Shown: positions 37,001 to 45,645, numbered from the stretch's first letter. The stretch is DNA of 64,000 bases from Heyndrickxia ginsengihumi (GCF_011008565.1 NZ_JAAIWK010000017.1:1-64000), one strand, 5' to 3'. The notes: generated by a model not told the origin, from the letters alone. Numbers and translations are program-made.

Positions 37001-37530
37001 TCCGCTTCACTTGCACTATCGCCCATTTGAGTCTTTTGAAGTTTATATTCACTAGCAAGTCGTTCGCTAGATGAACGAAGGTTATTTTGTTCATTCTGCA
37101 ATTGTTGTAAGGCTTGGCGATTTTTATCGGATTCTGAAACTGACTCTGTTTCTGCTTGTTTGGCTTTTTCTAATGACTGAGTGGTAAGAGTAATCCGATT
37201 TGCTAATTGTTGTTCAGCTATTTGCATACTGCGCAATTTTGTTTCCATCTTACCAGCTTCAACTGAATTATCGCCAAATTGTTTTTTTACTGCTTCTAAT
37301 TGCTGAGCTGTTGCCTGTGTCTGTTGTCTTGCTACTTCATATTGTTTTTGTAAACTATTCAAAACAGATTCAAGTTTTTCTGATTCTGAACCTGTCAGTT
37401 TTAATTGTTCTTGTTCAAGCTTTAATTCCTGCCTCATTTTTTTGGCAGACGATTCCATTTCAGACATGGCTTTATTAAATTCCTGATTAAACACCTTAAA
37501 CGTTACAGTTGATTCATTATTTTTTGCCAC
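34045..37530 (-). CDS. Tail tape-measure protein
   Basis: About 1161 residues from GTG 37530 (AAGGAGGG 9 bases upstream; the frame remains open to 37575 but overlaps the T gene). It has an N-terminal coiled coil (1-270, Gln/Leu/Ala-rich), a TP901-type core, a hydrophobic block (about 605-675: VTVFVALSPLIAAISIALPI), and then about 15 Trp-centred units of the form VISKVWNGIKSAVQS (about 690-1010). Sets tail length and enters the membrane on infection. In-frame with the late operon. Confidence 0.93.
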   Translation of the reverse strand: MAKNNESTVTFKVFNQEFNKAMSEMESSAKKMRQELKLEQEQLKLTGSESEKLESVLNSLQKQYEVARQQTQATAQQLEAVKKQFGDNSVEAGKMETKLRSMQIAEQQLANRITLTTQSLEKAKQAETESVSESDKNRQALQQLQNEQNNLRSSSERLASEYKLQKTQMGDSASEADKLAAAESHLRQQVDLTKQVIANLEKQLSLTEQEYGKNSTEANQMAAKLNAAKASVANLDHELEQIKENSSNAAEGMEELSKKVTAGNFLRAAEVLSGVSDKVIDLGKSAIETGMEMADSQQDIQNNLGLTSKEAEKLQGVAKNVFEHGVTDSVESASKAVQSVKMNMGDLNNSDLEKVTNKIIGIGKHTDTDVNENVRAASQLMNHFGVSADDSLDLIAAGFQDGLNKSDDFLDTLNEYSPQFAQAGFSAKDMLNIIDKGMKSGAFNTDKAADAVKEFGIRLRDGTIEKNIGNYSKTTQELFKKFQDGKATAAQVFQSINKDISNTDDKTKKYALGNAAMGTQYEDLGDKAVDAFAKTGKAIDDVTGKADQMAKRSPGEKWQQTLRQLKDALAPIGQDLVNTLTPVVQMIGSMAKWFSNLPTPVRVVIEVLGALVTVFVALSPLIAAISIALPIIGTILSTLGAIMGGFLALLSGPVLAVIAAVITVITAVILVIKNWGSIIDWLKGIWSGFSSWIANLWQGILTVASNIWGSISAFFSNLWNSISSVASTAWTGFTTWITGIWQGIVSIASTIWHGLVDVFTFIFLLVKEVISAAWTVISSLLIAAWNVIVAMTAPIWQPIATFFATLWNGIKSVASSVWNSLKAFFSTIWNAIISVARAIFNPIKSFFSSIWNAIKSTSSSIWNSIKSVISKVWNGIKSAVQSTANTIKSVVSSIWNGIKSVTSSVWNAIKSVISKVWNSIKSAVQSATNSVKSKVSSVWSGIKSVTSSVWNEIKSVISSVWSSIKTAVSTPINWVKSKVSSVWNSIRSTTSSVWGRIKSAMVSPVNAAKNTISGIISKIKGFFSGLHLHLPKISMPPLPHFHLTGHFSLKPPSVPHLSVDWYKNGGFFDQASIIGIGEAGPEAALPLTGKRMDPFADAVANRMLSTLPQMAENKLGHSVTNNNQIIMYNTVRDDKDIDKIAEKVDVIIGNTGQRAKAAWGG

Positions 37531-38055
37531 CTTGTTTTGCCCTCCTTTCTTCCTCAGATGTCTTCCAATTTTCATAAGCTGTTTTGTTTTCTGCGATTAG
37601 ATGAACAGATGATAATGGCAAATGCCAAAAATCATGTTCAGAAATGCCCATAATAAAAACGTAGAGGACATATAAATCCTCTACGTTTTCAATCTCAATC
37701 TTTGGCAGCTTTACTTTTTTCCAGTGCCAGCAACCTTTTTAGCAAAATTCTCTTGAAAAGATTTTTTGGCTTTCTTAGAAATGACTGCAAAATAAATAGG
37801 CATATCATTTTCAATATCCAATTCATAGTTTTCAAGGAATTCCTCGAATTTAAGATAATCTTTTTTGTTTGCTTGTCGATAAGCTGCATAAAGAGCCTGC
37901 AATGTAGAAATAGGATCTAAGTCCACATCTGCTTTCATGAATCCCTTAAGAAAAGTCCCATCAATCACCTTTTCCTTTTGTAACTTAAAAAGAGTCATAG
38001 CTGTGACATTGATATCGACTTCTTTAACCGTTCCATCAATAAATGTAATCTCCAT
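37517..38055 (-). CDS. Tail assembly chaperone GT, -1 frameshift product
   Basis: The G frame (38055-37711) ends GTGKK at TAA. The heptamer A AAA AAG (37720-37714) directly precedes that stop. Shifting -1 there gives KKVKLPKIEIENVEDLY and on through FWHLPLSSVHLIAENKTAYENW to a stop at 37517, a typical T-domain. A perfect 13-bp hairpin (37656-37689) starts 24 bases after the slip site. The full product would be 179 residues. This follows the lambda G/GT scheme; the slip itself is predicted. Confidence 0.8.
37711..38055 (-). CDS. Tail assembly chaperone G
   Basis: 114 residues: MEITFIDGTVKEVDINVTAMTLFKLQKEK, a small beta start followed by helices. Position between major tail protein and tape measure is the standard place of G. 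It acts with the frameshifted GT form to load tube protein on the tape measure. GGAGTG-type ribosome site before the ATG. Confidence 0.85.
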   Translation of the reverse strand: MEITFIDGTVKEVDINVTAMTLFKLQKEKVIDGTFLKGFMKADVDLDPISTLQALYAAYRQANKKDYLKFEEFLENYELDIENDMPIYFAVISKKAKKSFQENFAKKVAGTGKK

Positions 38056-38134
38056 TCTTTTTCACTCCTTTTTTAAACAATGTGATAAGCGTTCGTTTTT
38101 GTGCTATCACATTTAAAAATCTACAGATGAATTG

Positions 38135-38713
38135 TTAGGGTGTAGGGATTTCCTTCACCAAATCGTATGAAAAATTAGTACGCCATTGGTCTGCAATTGT
38201 AGGATCGTCTAGCTCTTCAATAAAGGCTTCGTAATAACATTTATTGTTGTCGTCTACCATTGCAGTAAATTCCAATTCAAGCTCTGCAACTTCATCAGCA
38301 CCGTTTTCAATAGAAATGGTTAAGCCAGAAGAAGATGAACAGTTTGGAAAGGCTAATATTTTTGTAACGTCCTCAAAATCATCAATTACATCGGCAGTAA
38401 GAACAAATTCTTCTCCAATGCTATCGGATCCATATGAATAAATACCTGGCTTTAGTCCTTCATTTGATAATCCAAAAATCTTACGTAATGGCGCGACCTG
38501 AACATGGGCATTTATTTTCAATGTCATGCTCTGTGGTTTGGAAATACTTTTAACCGTTACACCCTCTTTTTTCTTAGTAATGGTCAACATTTCTGTTTCT
38601 CCATCGATTTGTCCAGTAGCACCGAATTGTTGAGCTTCTGTATCGCTCTGAAACTTGATACCAAAATTAGTAATTCGGACAGGATCAAATTCTACAATGG
38701 TTGTTTGCCCCAT
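38135..38713 (-). CDS. Major tail tube protein
   Basis: About 192 residues from ATG 38713 (GGAGAGTG upstream; a GTG nine bases earlier lies in the ribosome site). The start GQTTIVEFDPVRITNFGIKF and the region KINAHVQVAPLRKIFGLSNEG match the phi13-type major tail family; the TADVIDDFEDVTKILAFPNC block is also typical. Polymerises to the tail tube. Confidence 0.88.
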   Translation of the reverse strand: MGQTTIVEFDPVRITNFGIKFQSDTEAQQFGATGQIDGETEMLTITKKKEGVTVKSISKPQSMTLKINAHVQVAPLRKIFGLSNEGLKPGIYSYGSDSIGEEFVLTADVIDDFEDVTKILAFPNCSSSSGLTISIENGADEVAELELEFTAMVDDNNKCYYEAFIEELDDPTIADQWRTNFSYDLVKEIPTP

Positions 38714-38718
38714 ATCTC

Positions 38719-39126
38719 TCACTCTCCTAATGTATTATTTATTTCGTTTATTACCGCAGTACTAAGATCATCTAAAATCTTAGGTGTTGCCTTTTCTAAG
38801 CCTTTTTTCATAAATTGCTTTGGCTGATTATGCTTTGATGTACCAATACCTAAGTCGGGATATTTAATATAATCAAATGTTTTTTTAGGACGAATGAAAA
38901 ATTCCAAATTTCCATATTTCACATTCAAAGCTTTGCTATCATGGGCATGCTTTTTACGCTTGGGAGACACCGGAATTCCACTTTGAATATTATCCATCGC
39001 TTTTGGAGCACCCTTAATTCTTAAAGTATCATTGATCACTTTTTCAGATCGATTAGGTATTTTCTGCATGTTTTTAAGAAGTTGGTCAATATTCCCTATG
39101 TCCATACTCCACTCATTAGATGCCAT
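38719..39126 (-). CDS. HK97 gp10-type tail completion protein
   Basis: 135 residues: NIDQLLKNMQKIPNRSEKVINDTLRIKGAPKAMDNIQSGIPVSPKRKKHA, then HSKALNVKYGN-like and a C-terminal helix. Matches HK97-gp10/tail-terminator-region proteins. Overlaps the preceding gene by 11 bases. Confidence 0.85.
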   Translation of the reverse strand: MASNEWSMDIGNIDQLLKNMQKIPNRSEKVINDTLRIKGAPKAMDNIQSGIPVSPKRKKHAHDSKALNVKYGNLEFFIRPKKTFDYIKYPDLGIGTSKHNQPKQFMKKGLEKATPKILDDLSTAVINEINNTLGE

Positions 39127-39514
39127 ATTTTAAAGACCTCGTAAAGTTAAATTCGATTGAATCCACATAGGCATCTTCTTGTCCTTTTTGGACATAGCCT
39201 TTATCAGAGCTAACAAATTGATATCCGCAACTTTCAAGCGTAGTAATAACATCCAATTGAGTACCGTCGAGGTCATCCACATTTTCAGCGTAGAAACGGA
39301 TTAGAACATCCTGCAAAAGCGTAAATTTCTTATCATCAGCACGACGCATTCCGCCTGTTTCAAAGATAATGTAATGATAGACTCCCTTTAATTCGACTTT
39401 GAATTCATCTTCACTTACGCTATCCTGATAAACTTTAATTCCTAAAGTGGATTCGAGGTTATTAATTAGTGCATTATTTAACTTTTCAAGACGCGCTTTA
39501 CTTGATTCATTCAC
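39116..39514 (-). CDS. Head-tail joining / tail terminator-like protein
   Basis: About 133 residues. The frame is open to 39619, but that first part (a false membrane segment) is the other-frame shadow of the preceding gene. GTG 39514, just after AAGG, gives NESSKARLEKLNNALINNLESTLG, a normal opening, and continues LDVITTLESCGYQFV and DSIEFNFTRSL. Position and fold pattern fit the tail-terminator/neck group. Confidence 0.65.
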   Translation of the reverse strand: MNESSKARLEKLNNALINNLESTLGIKVYQDSVSEDEFKVELKGVYHYIIFETGGMRRADDKKFTLLQDVLIRFYAENVDDLDGTQLDVITTLESCGYQFVSSDKGYVQKGQEDAYVDSIEFNFTRSLKYGI

Positions 39515-39869
39515 CACTATCACCTTCCCTTTTATCCACTTTGTGCAAATAAAAATAGAGATAATTACTATCACGATCAGTATTGATAATGATGTAATCA
39601 TCTCCGTCAATTTGTACAAACAAATTTTCTTTATCGATTTTTCGTAAAGATGGAGGCATAGGTGTTTTTAACTTTAAATCTAGGGTGGAGCCCATTGCCC
39701 CGAACTGTAAGTAATCACTGTCACGGACAGATAATTCACGATAAAAAAGCGAACCCTGTGGAACAAATTCTTTTCCGATAACTTTCCTCGATTCAGAGCG
39801 TTTTGTTTTATAGGTTCCGTATTGCAACAACCCGTCATTAAAGGTCTCACGTACCCGTTCCAGTGGCAT
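39507..39869 (-). CDS. Head closure / head-tail adaptor protein
   Basis: About 120 residues from ATG 39869 (a GTG nine bases earlier is possible). MPLERVRETFNDGLLQYGTYKTKRS, then a small beta barrel including IDGDDYIIINTDRDSNYLYFYLHKV, as in SPP1 gp16/HK97-type head-closure proteins. Overlaps both neighbours by a few bases, consistent with translational coupling. Confidence 0.75.
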   Translation of the reverse strand: MPLERVRETFNDGLLQYGTYKTKRSESRKVIGKEFVPQGSLFYRELSVRDSDYLQFGAMGSTLDLKLKTPMPPSLRKIDKENLFVQIDGDDYIIINTDRDSNYLYFYLHKVDKREGDSGE

Positions 39870-40167
39870 CTTCTTCACCTACTTCAAAGTCATCTGCAGC
39901 GACTTTTAAAATTAATCTGCCTAATTCCTTACGAAAATTGTCTTCAAAATCAGAAAGAGCGTTGTTCCAATCATATCGGCAACGCTCCATTAGCAACTCC
40001 CTTTCAGGGGAAGAATCTTCAAATGTAAATTCCGTACCACATAACTCGTTAAAATATTTTTGCCCGCGATTTAGCATTCTAGTAAGCTGCCGATTAGTCG
40101 AATCATCATTCCAAGTTACTTGTAATTTATCTTTTAACTCGGTTAACAAATCATCTATCAAAGCCAT
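39847..40167 (-). CDS. Head-tail connector protein (gp6-like)
   Basis: 106 residues, all-helical: LIDDLLTELKDKLQVTWNDDSTNRQLTRMLNRGQKYFNELCG matches phage gp6/gp15-type connectors that form the ring below the portal. Overlaps the next gene. Confidence 0.85.
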   Translation of the reverse strand: MALIDDLLTELKDKLQVTWNDDSTNRQLTRMLNRGQKYFNELCGTEFTFEDSSPERELLMERCRYDWNNALSDFEDNFRKELGRLILKVAADDFEVGEEDATGTGT

Positions 40168-40472
40168 TACTTACCATCGCCAGTTGGAGCAGCAGTCTTA
40201 GCAGCTGTATCGGCAGTTTCTGTTTTTGGTGCGTCAACAGTTTGTGCTGTCTGAACATCTTGTTTCGGATCTTCTGCTACCGTCGTTTCTGCGGGCTTCA
40301 CTTCTTCGCCAAGAAAAGCAATTTTGTATTTATTTCTTTTCTTTTGTAAATAGGCAACCCGATCAGGATCCGCTTCAAAACCTTGTTTTGGGTATTCCTC
40401 ACCCTCTTTATAAAGCGTATTGTTATGTTCCTTTTCAATAAAATCATTCAATACTTTGTAACCCATTATCAT
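40167..40472 (-). CDS. Small head-region protein with Ala/Thr-rich tail
   Basis: 101 residues: a compact N-terminal part (YKVLNDFIEKEHNNTLYKEGEEYPKQGF, similar to short Rho-N-like or decoration-type phage proteins) and a disordered, repetitive tail of Ala, Thr, Glu and Pro (TADTAAKTAAPTGDG). Located between capsid and connector. Exact role unknown. Confidence 0.7.
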   Translation of the reverse strand: MIMGYKVLNDFIEKEHNNTLYKEGEEYPKQGFEADPDRVAYLQKKRNKYKIAFLGEEVKPAETTVAEDPKQDVQTAQTVDAPKTETADTAAKTAAPTGDGK

Positions 40473-40506
40473 TCAGCTCCTATTCGTATTTTTATATTTT
40501 TTATAA

Positions 40507-41652
40507 TCAAGGTGTAGGGATGTCTGTACCAATGCTACTAATATCAAATACTTGATAAGCATTGTTATCCAATGGACGACCATTTGCATATTGTTTTGTT
40601 ACATAAACATCTTCATCTTCTAAAATACGTAATTCCTTCGCCACTTCGATTTGGCGAGTTGATCCTACTCCTAAGAAGTAATCCTTACCCATACCAGCAA
40701 CCATTTTCCCAACTGGAACAGAGACAGATTGAATGATCGTTGCTGGGATTGGTAACACTCCGTAAGCATAAGTGCCGCTTTGAGTTAGGACTGTTGTTGC
40801 TGGGAAAATTCTTGCCCAGTAATCGGCAGGGTTAACGACCAATAGAACATTTGGAACTGTGCGTTTTCCATCATGAGTTAATGGATACATCACCTTTTCT
40901 CCAAGTGTTTTCGGACTCAAGTCTGTGATTGCTGTTGCAGCTTTATCTGGATAAACTCCATTGACTACTGCACCGTCTAAATCTTTAAGCATTCCGATTG
41001 GTTGATCACTACCAGTTCCATTTACCACAGCTTCCTCAAGGGCAATTGCCATCGCTTCGGCAAGCACCGTGCGAACGTATTGATCTAACCAAGTAGGACC
41101 CAAATCCAACATCGCTTTTGCGACTGGGATGAAAGCTGAAAGCTTGAATAGATTTGTATTTACGGTTTCAAATCCATCATCCATTTTTTCTTTAATGGCA
41201 TCTGTCAATTTCCCCCAAAATGCTGGGTTCACATCGCCTTTTTTAGTGATCCATTGTGTAATACCTGTTGTGTTTACAAAAGTAATCGCATTAAGTAAAG
41301 CGTGATCACGAACTAATTCATCGAATACACGATTAATTACTGTTGCAGGGACTAATTCTTCTACTCCTGCAAATCCCTCATTGGCGATGACTTCATTGTA
41401 AAATTTAGTTTCTGCTGAGGTTAAAATACGAGCTCCACGTTCTGTCAAAATACGTTGATCGTTAAACTCGGATTGTGCGGCCGCAGTCGCTTTTTCTAAA
41501 ATATCCTCCTGGATACCATTTGCAAATTCAACCATGGCTTCTGCTAGTGCTTTCTCATCGTCGTCTTTCATTGCGGCTAATAATTTTGCTTTCGCTTCAT
41601 CTTGTTGCTGTTGTTGCTTGATTTTTGCATTATCTAAATTTTTAACTGGCAT
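40507..41652 (-). CDS. Major capsid protein (HK97 fold)
   Basis: 381 residues. An N-terminal Gln/Lys/Ala-rich helical delta region (1-95) suits a scaffold part cut off by the prohead protease. The capsid fold follows from about 100: AGVEELVPATVINRVFDELVRDHALLNAI, ALEEAVVNGTGSDQPIGML, and a C-terminal YVTKQYANGRPLDNNAYQVFDI. Forms the icosahedral shell. Confidence 0.9.
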   Translation of the reverse strand: MPVKNLDNAKIKQQQQQDEAKAKLLAAMKDDDEKALAEAMVEFANGIQEDILEKATAAAQSEFNDQRILTERGARILTSAETKFYNEVIANEGFAGVEELVPATVINRVFDELVRDHALLNAITFVNTTGITQWITKKGDVNPAFWGKLTDAIKEKMDDGFETVNTNLFKLSAFIPVAKAMLDLGPTWLDQYVRTVLAEAMAIALEEAVVNGTGSDQPIGMLKDLDGAVVNGVYPDKAATAITDLSPKTLGEKVMYPLTHDGKRTVPNVLLVVNPADYWARIFPATTVLTQSGTYAYGVLPIPATIIQSVSVPVGKMVAGMGKDYFLGVGSTRQIEVAKELRILEDEDVYVTKQYANGRPLDNNAYQVFDISSIGTDIPTP

Positions 41653-41657
41653 TTATA

Positions 41658-42386
41658 TCACTCTTTTCCTTTGAAATTTTGTGTTGCAAGATTAAAAGCA
41701 CTTATCATTGCTACGAATTTTTTGTTTGCATAATCTTCGAATTCATTGTCCTCGGTCTCTTCCTCGTAAAGATCATCGTCGTCTTCATCATCTGCTTCAT
41801 CATTGGCCTGTTTTATCGGCTCTGCTATCTCATCGCAAAATCCATAAGCCAATGCCTCTTCTGCAGTTAAGTAGGATTCTTCATCAAGTAGCTTTTCAAG
41901 CTCCAATTGTTCACCTTTAAAACGACTGGTATAAGACTCGATTAGAGCAGAATCTACTTTGGCTAAAGTATCAGCCTGTTTTTTTAGCTTTTCAGCATTT
42001 CCGTAAACCAAACTAGATGCTCGATGGACCATGAGCATAGTATTTTTTGGCATGATAATTCTATCTCCGCCCATCGCTATAACGGATGCTGCACTTGCAG
42101 CAATTCCATCAATATAAACATTGATGGTAGCTTTGTGATTCTTTAAAAGGTTACAAATTGCCACACCCTCAAAGGCATCTCCACCATTTGAATGGATGTG
42201 AACATTGATAACAGGTGTTTTTATTTGAGCTAATTGACTGCGTACTTCACGAGATGTAATACCGCCAAACCAGAAACCACCGCCTACGGTTCCATACATG
42301 TACAGATCAGTTTCATTTTTCTTGTCATCATTTTTCATTTCGAATCTAGGTTCGATATAATTCATGACTAGAGCGTTCTCCATCAC
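41658..42386 (-). CDS. ClpP-like prohead protease
   Basis: 242 residues, S14/ClpP-type head maturation protease. It has VHIHSNGGDAFEGVAICNLL (oxyanion region), the nucleophile Ser in DGIAASAASVIAMGGD (about 100), and the His in MLMVHRASSLVYG (about 122), with the acidic member later (ESYTSRF). A long acidic C-terminal tail (DEADDEDDDDLYEEE) is unusual for the family. Overlaps the portal stop by 4 bases. Confidence 0.92.
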   Translation of the reverse strand: MMENALVMNYIEPRFEMKNDDKKNETDLYMYGTVGGGFWFGGITSREVRSQLAQIKTPVINVHIHSNGGDAFEGVAICNLLKNHKATINVYIDGIAASAASVIAMGGDRIIMPKNTMLMVHRASSLVYGNAEKLKKQADTLAKVDSALIESYTSRFKGEQLELEKLLDEESYLTAEEALAYGFCDEIAEPIKQANDEADDEDDDDLYEEETEDNEFEDYANKKFVAMISAFNLATQNFKGKE

Positions 42387-43552
42387 CCATCACCTCCCTT
42401 CACATTTTGTAATTGACTTGCATCCATATAGTTTTTCGTGACAAAACGTTTATCTGCCCAAGGTTCGTCAATGCGTTCACCGCCTACCATATCGATAATG
42501 TCATTGATTGATAGCCCTGCGATGGCAAATAGCTTGTCCAAGGCAGTTGCCATGTCGTTTAGATCCGTTACCTTAATCCGGGATGTATCGATTTTTAAAT
42601 AACTCCCTCCGAGATAGGCATCTTTTCCGTACATTTTCTTGTTAAATTCGGCACTAATTAGTTCGACCAATGGATTAATACAGAACATCAAGAAATTATT
42701 TGTTTGGCTTGATACGTCCACGACATCGCCTTTGACAAGACCACGGGGAACATGAAAAGCTGTTGCTACAAAATCAAAAACGTCATCAACTAAGCTACGC
42801 ACGTCTCTGCTATCTTGTTTACTGGCTCCGTTTTTTCCCGTTCCAGAAAGATCGTCCATTTCATAGCCATTTTGAAGTTGAAAAATAGCTCCTGCATTAT
42901 CTGCCTCAAGCCACGGTTTAAATTGATCAGTCATCATTTTATTGATTTTTTGTTGCGTATCATTGTTTTGAGATCTTAAAAATTCACCTTTTAAGACAAA
43001 CTTTTTTGCATTTGAACGCTTGTATATGCCTTTTGCAGATTCTAGGATTTTCCCGTAATCTTTATAAAAGCTATTGATAACATGCATGATGTCTTTATCA
43101 TTTAGCTTTAAATAAATAACATCGGACTCATTAAAAGATCCGGTAAATTGAAAATCTCCAACAGTTACCTGGGAATAGATGGAATCTCTCATGACATATT
43201 CATCAACTTTAAAGCTGTCAGCAATAAAAAGCTGATCATTCGCCATGACAATCAAACATTCGTTTTTGCGAAAAAGATTACTGACCATTTTCTTTTTAAA
43301 CTCGGTTGCATTTTGATTTTTGTTGGGTGCAACGTTTAGCAAATAATAGTTATCTGCTTTTACCGATTTGCCTTTTTGGATGGTTTTAAATTCACACCTG
43401 ACCAAAGCATTCGCAATCAAGTTAATGCAAGAGTCCACGGCGATGCGTTTATATATTTCTTTTGCAAGCAAACTAACAAAAATAGTTTGAATTTCTCCGT
43501 CAACATCTTTGTAAAATGGGTTCCAAGATTTTACCCAGCTACCAAAACTCAT
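42383..43552 (-). CDS. Portal protein (HK97 family)
   Basis: 389 residues: AVDSCINLIANALVRCEFKTIQKG, YYLLNVAPNKNQNATEFKKKMV, AFHVPRGLVKGDVVDVSSQTNNF and IDMVGGERIDEPWADKRFV are typical HK97-type portal blocks. Forms the 12-subunit gate for DNA entry. AGGAGGTG lies 10 bases before the ATG. Confidence 0.92.
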   Translation of the reverse strand: MSFGSWVKSWNPFYKDVDGEIQTIFVSLLAKEIYKRIAVDSCINLIANALVRCEFKTIQKGKSVKADNYYLLNVAPNKNQNATEFKKKMVSNLFRKNECLIVMANDQLFIADSFKVDEYVMRDSIYSQVTVGDFQFTGSFNESDVIYLKLNDKDIMHVINSFYKDYGKILESAKGIYKRSNAKKFVLKGEFLRSQNNDTQQKINKMMTDQFKPWLEADNAGAIFQLQNGYEMDDLSGTGKNGASKQDSRDVRSLVDDVFDFVATAFHVPRGLVKGDVVDVSSQTNNFLMFCINPLVELISAEFNKKMYGKDAYLGGSYLKIDTSRIKVTDLNDMATALDKLFAIAGLSINDIIDMVGGERIDEPWADKRFVTKNYMDASQLQNVKGGDG

Positions 43553-43566
43553 AATTTCCTCACCTC

Positions 43567-45249
43567 CTAAACGATAATTGGATTGATTGAAATACTATCA
43601 ATGTCAATGTCTCCGTAATCCTCAAGCTCTCCATCGCAATTAAGAGCATGCAAAAAGGCGAAAAACCCATCGGTCTTCCGCTTTTCTTTGTCTATTTTCT
43701 TGTATTCTTTATTTCCATTAGCCAAATAATCAACATATACATTCCCAACGTACCAGCGCATTAATGGATCGTTACCAAATACTAATGTTTGGTTAATAAA
43801 TGCATCATCCACAATTGGCGAGAGTTTACTATGAGTGAAATTACCTGTACGGCAGATTTCAACCTCGAATCCTGCCTCTTCTAATTTTGGGCCAAGGATT
43901 GCAGCTCTATAAGTATCCATACAGATTTTCTTTATATAATATTTTTTTGCTGTTTCTACAAACCAAGCAACAATTTTCTCTGGTGGAATAGATTTACCAT
44001 ACACAATCTCTGCAAGCCCTTTGTCAACTGCCAGTTGGATAATATCTTTATTAATATCTTGTAATTCTAAAGCCATATGATGGATAAACGTGTGCTGTAG
44101 CCAATACCTTTTTCCCTTGAATTTTATGAGAACACCAACAGAACAAAAGTCTCGCACGTCCGCAAAATCGACACCACCAATTGCATCCATACCCTTTAAT
44201 TGTGGTGGAATAGGTTGATTCGTAGCAAGACGATCCTCATAACTAGCAACTTCAAAACGGGTATCTTCAATTGGGCTATTCATACGTTTTGTCATAAATT
44301 CAATTTTAATGGCTGGCTTACGTTTGGCCAGATTAAATTCTTTGAGCATTTTCTTTTTCAGCGTTTTATTATATGGCAGTGACGGATTAGCTTTCGGCCA
44401 ATTTTCCGGATCATCTGCTTCCGCCGGGTCATCCAGCTTACATATAAACGGAAAAAATCCAATGTCCTCAATTTCTCCATTTAATACCATTCGGGCCTCT
44501 TCTTTAAGATCATCTAACGGACCGCCCCTGACATTACCATCTGTACTAAAATGAAATTCACGATAGTCTTTAACCTTACCGCCGCCAGAGGTAAAAACTT
44601 TAATAGCATCGTAATTGTCATATTCATGTTCTTCATCAAACATAACACAGCCTGGGCGCTTACCGTCTTTTGTTCGAGCATTGGAAGTGTTATAGCGCAT
44701 TTCGCTTTTTGTTGCTCTATTCATAATAGAAACTTTTGATCTATAAAAAGCATTTTTTAGGCGCTTTTCATTCTCCGGAGTTTCAAGAACACTATGAACA
44801 TCTTTAAAACTTGTTTTTGCCTGTTCCTCTGAGGTAGCAACAATGTCGATGTCGTAATGCGGAATCCCATGCTGCTTACTCATCATGAAAAATGAATCGT
44901 ATGAAAAGAATCCATTCTTCCCAGCACCGCGCCCCATGTAAAAAAAGTATCGGTCAAATACTAGCGAATCATCTTCTTTCCAACGCAAACCAAAAATAAA
45001 GACATTCGAGAATTTTTGCCACGGGAATAATTCATACGGAAAATAACGCGCAGGAATTGTGACACTATTTTCAGCCATTTTTTCATTGATATAGATATCA
45101 TTTCTACTTAATACTTTCTTTAAGTAAGCAATTAATTGGAACTGTTCCTTGCACGCCGGAATCTCTCCAGATTCAATCAAATGAAAATACTCTTCAATAT
45201 AAGGGTGGGTCTGGTAGCTGAGCACATTTTTATATGTCATCACCATCAT
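43567..45249 (-). CDS. Terminase large subunit
   Basis: 560 residues, Terminase_1 family. Walker A GRGAGKNGF (about 106-114), Walker B CVMFDEEHEY (about 201-210), and a C-terminal RNase-H-like nuclease with Asp in GGVDFADVRDFCSVG (about 355), MDTYRAA and a late acidic DDAF. It pumps DNA into the prohead and cuts it. It overlaps the small subunit by 20 bases; a nearby HNH gene and GC-rich intergenic site suggest cos-type packaging. Confidence 0.93.
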   Translation of the reverse strand: MMVMTYKNVLSYQTHPYIEEYFHLIESGEIPACKEQFQLIAYLKKVLSRNDIYINEKMAENSVTIPARYFPYELFPWQKFSNVFIFGLRWKEDDSLVFDRYFFYMGRGAGKNGFFSYDSFFMMSKQHGIPHYDIDIVATSEEQAKTSFKDVHSVLETPENEKRLKNAFYRSKVSIMNRATKSEMRYNTSNARTKDGKRPGCVMFDEEHEYDNYDAIKVFTSGGGKVKDYREFHFSTDGNVRGGPLDDLKEEARMVLNGEIEDIGFFPFICKLDDPAEADDPENWPKANPSLPYNKTLKKKMLKEFNLAKRKPAIKIEFMTKRMNSPIEDTRFEVASYEDRLATNQPIPPQLKGMDAIGGVDFADVRDFCSVGVLIKFKGKRYWLQHTFIHHMALELQDINKDIIQLAVDKGLAEIVYGKSIPPEKIVAWFVETAKKYYIKKICMDTYRAAILGPKLEEAGFEVEICRTGNFTHSKLSPIVDDAFINQTLVFGNDPLMRWYVGNVYVDYLANGNKEYKKIDKEKRKTDGFFAFLHALNCDGELEDYGDIDIDSISINPIIV

Positions 45250-45538
45250 CCTCTACAACTACACTTTCAATATTTAAAACTGATAAAATCTCAGTCATTC
45301 GTTTATTAATTTTAGGTAACTCTGATACGGCGTCATTTTTCTTAGGACCATATCTTCCAACGACCATCGCACCGTATTTTTTTATACTTTTAATCAGATC
45401 TTCTTTGATATCCCACAATGCCATGTAGTCTTCAACTAGGTCGTACCAATGGTTTGCGGTCATTTTATTTTGTTTTAACTGATTATGCAAATCGGTGCGA
45501 ACCCGCATTCTTCTAGTACTTCGAGCGACTTTTGGCAT
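45230..45538 (-). CDS. Terminase small subunit (P27 family)
   Basis: About 102 residues from ATG 45538 (a GTG nine bases earlier is part of GAGGTGAG). It has a basic N-terminus (ARSTRRMRVRTDLHNQLKQNK) and helices matching P27-type small terminases (DYMALWDIKEDLIKSIKKYGAMV). It binds the packaging site and recruits the large subunit. Confidence 0.85.
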   Translation of the reverse strand: MPKVARSTRRMRVRTDLHNQLKQNKMTANHWYDLVEDYMALWDIKEDLIKSIKKYGAMVVGRYGPKKNDAVSELPKINKRMTEILSVLNIESVVVEDDGDDI

Positions 45539-45582
45539 TGTTCTCACCTCACATGGAAATCAAAAAAATATTTTTTCCGATT

Positions 45583-45645
45583 GCTCCCCCGCGTTTCCCG
45601 TCCCCTCACCAAAAGGTCAAAAGTTTTGACCGGGGGGCATAATAG
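45583..45645. other. Candidate cos site
   Basis: An intergenic patch between the HNH-side genes and the small terminase, much richer in G and C than its surroundings (CTCCCCCGCG, CCCGTCCCCTCACC, CGGGGGG), containing the perfect palindrome GGTCAAAAGTTTTGACC (45615-45631). HNH-containing HK97-type phages usually have cos here. The cut position cannot be read from sequence. Confidence 0.45.
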
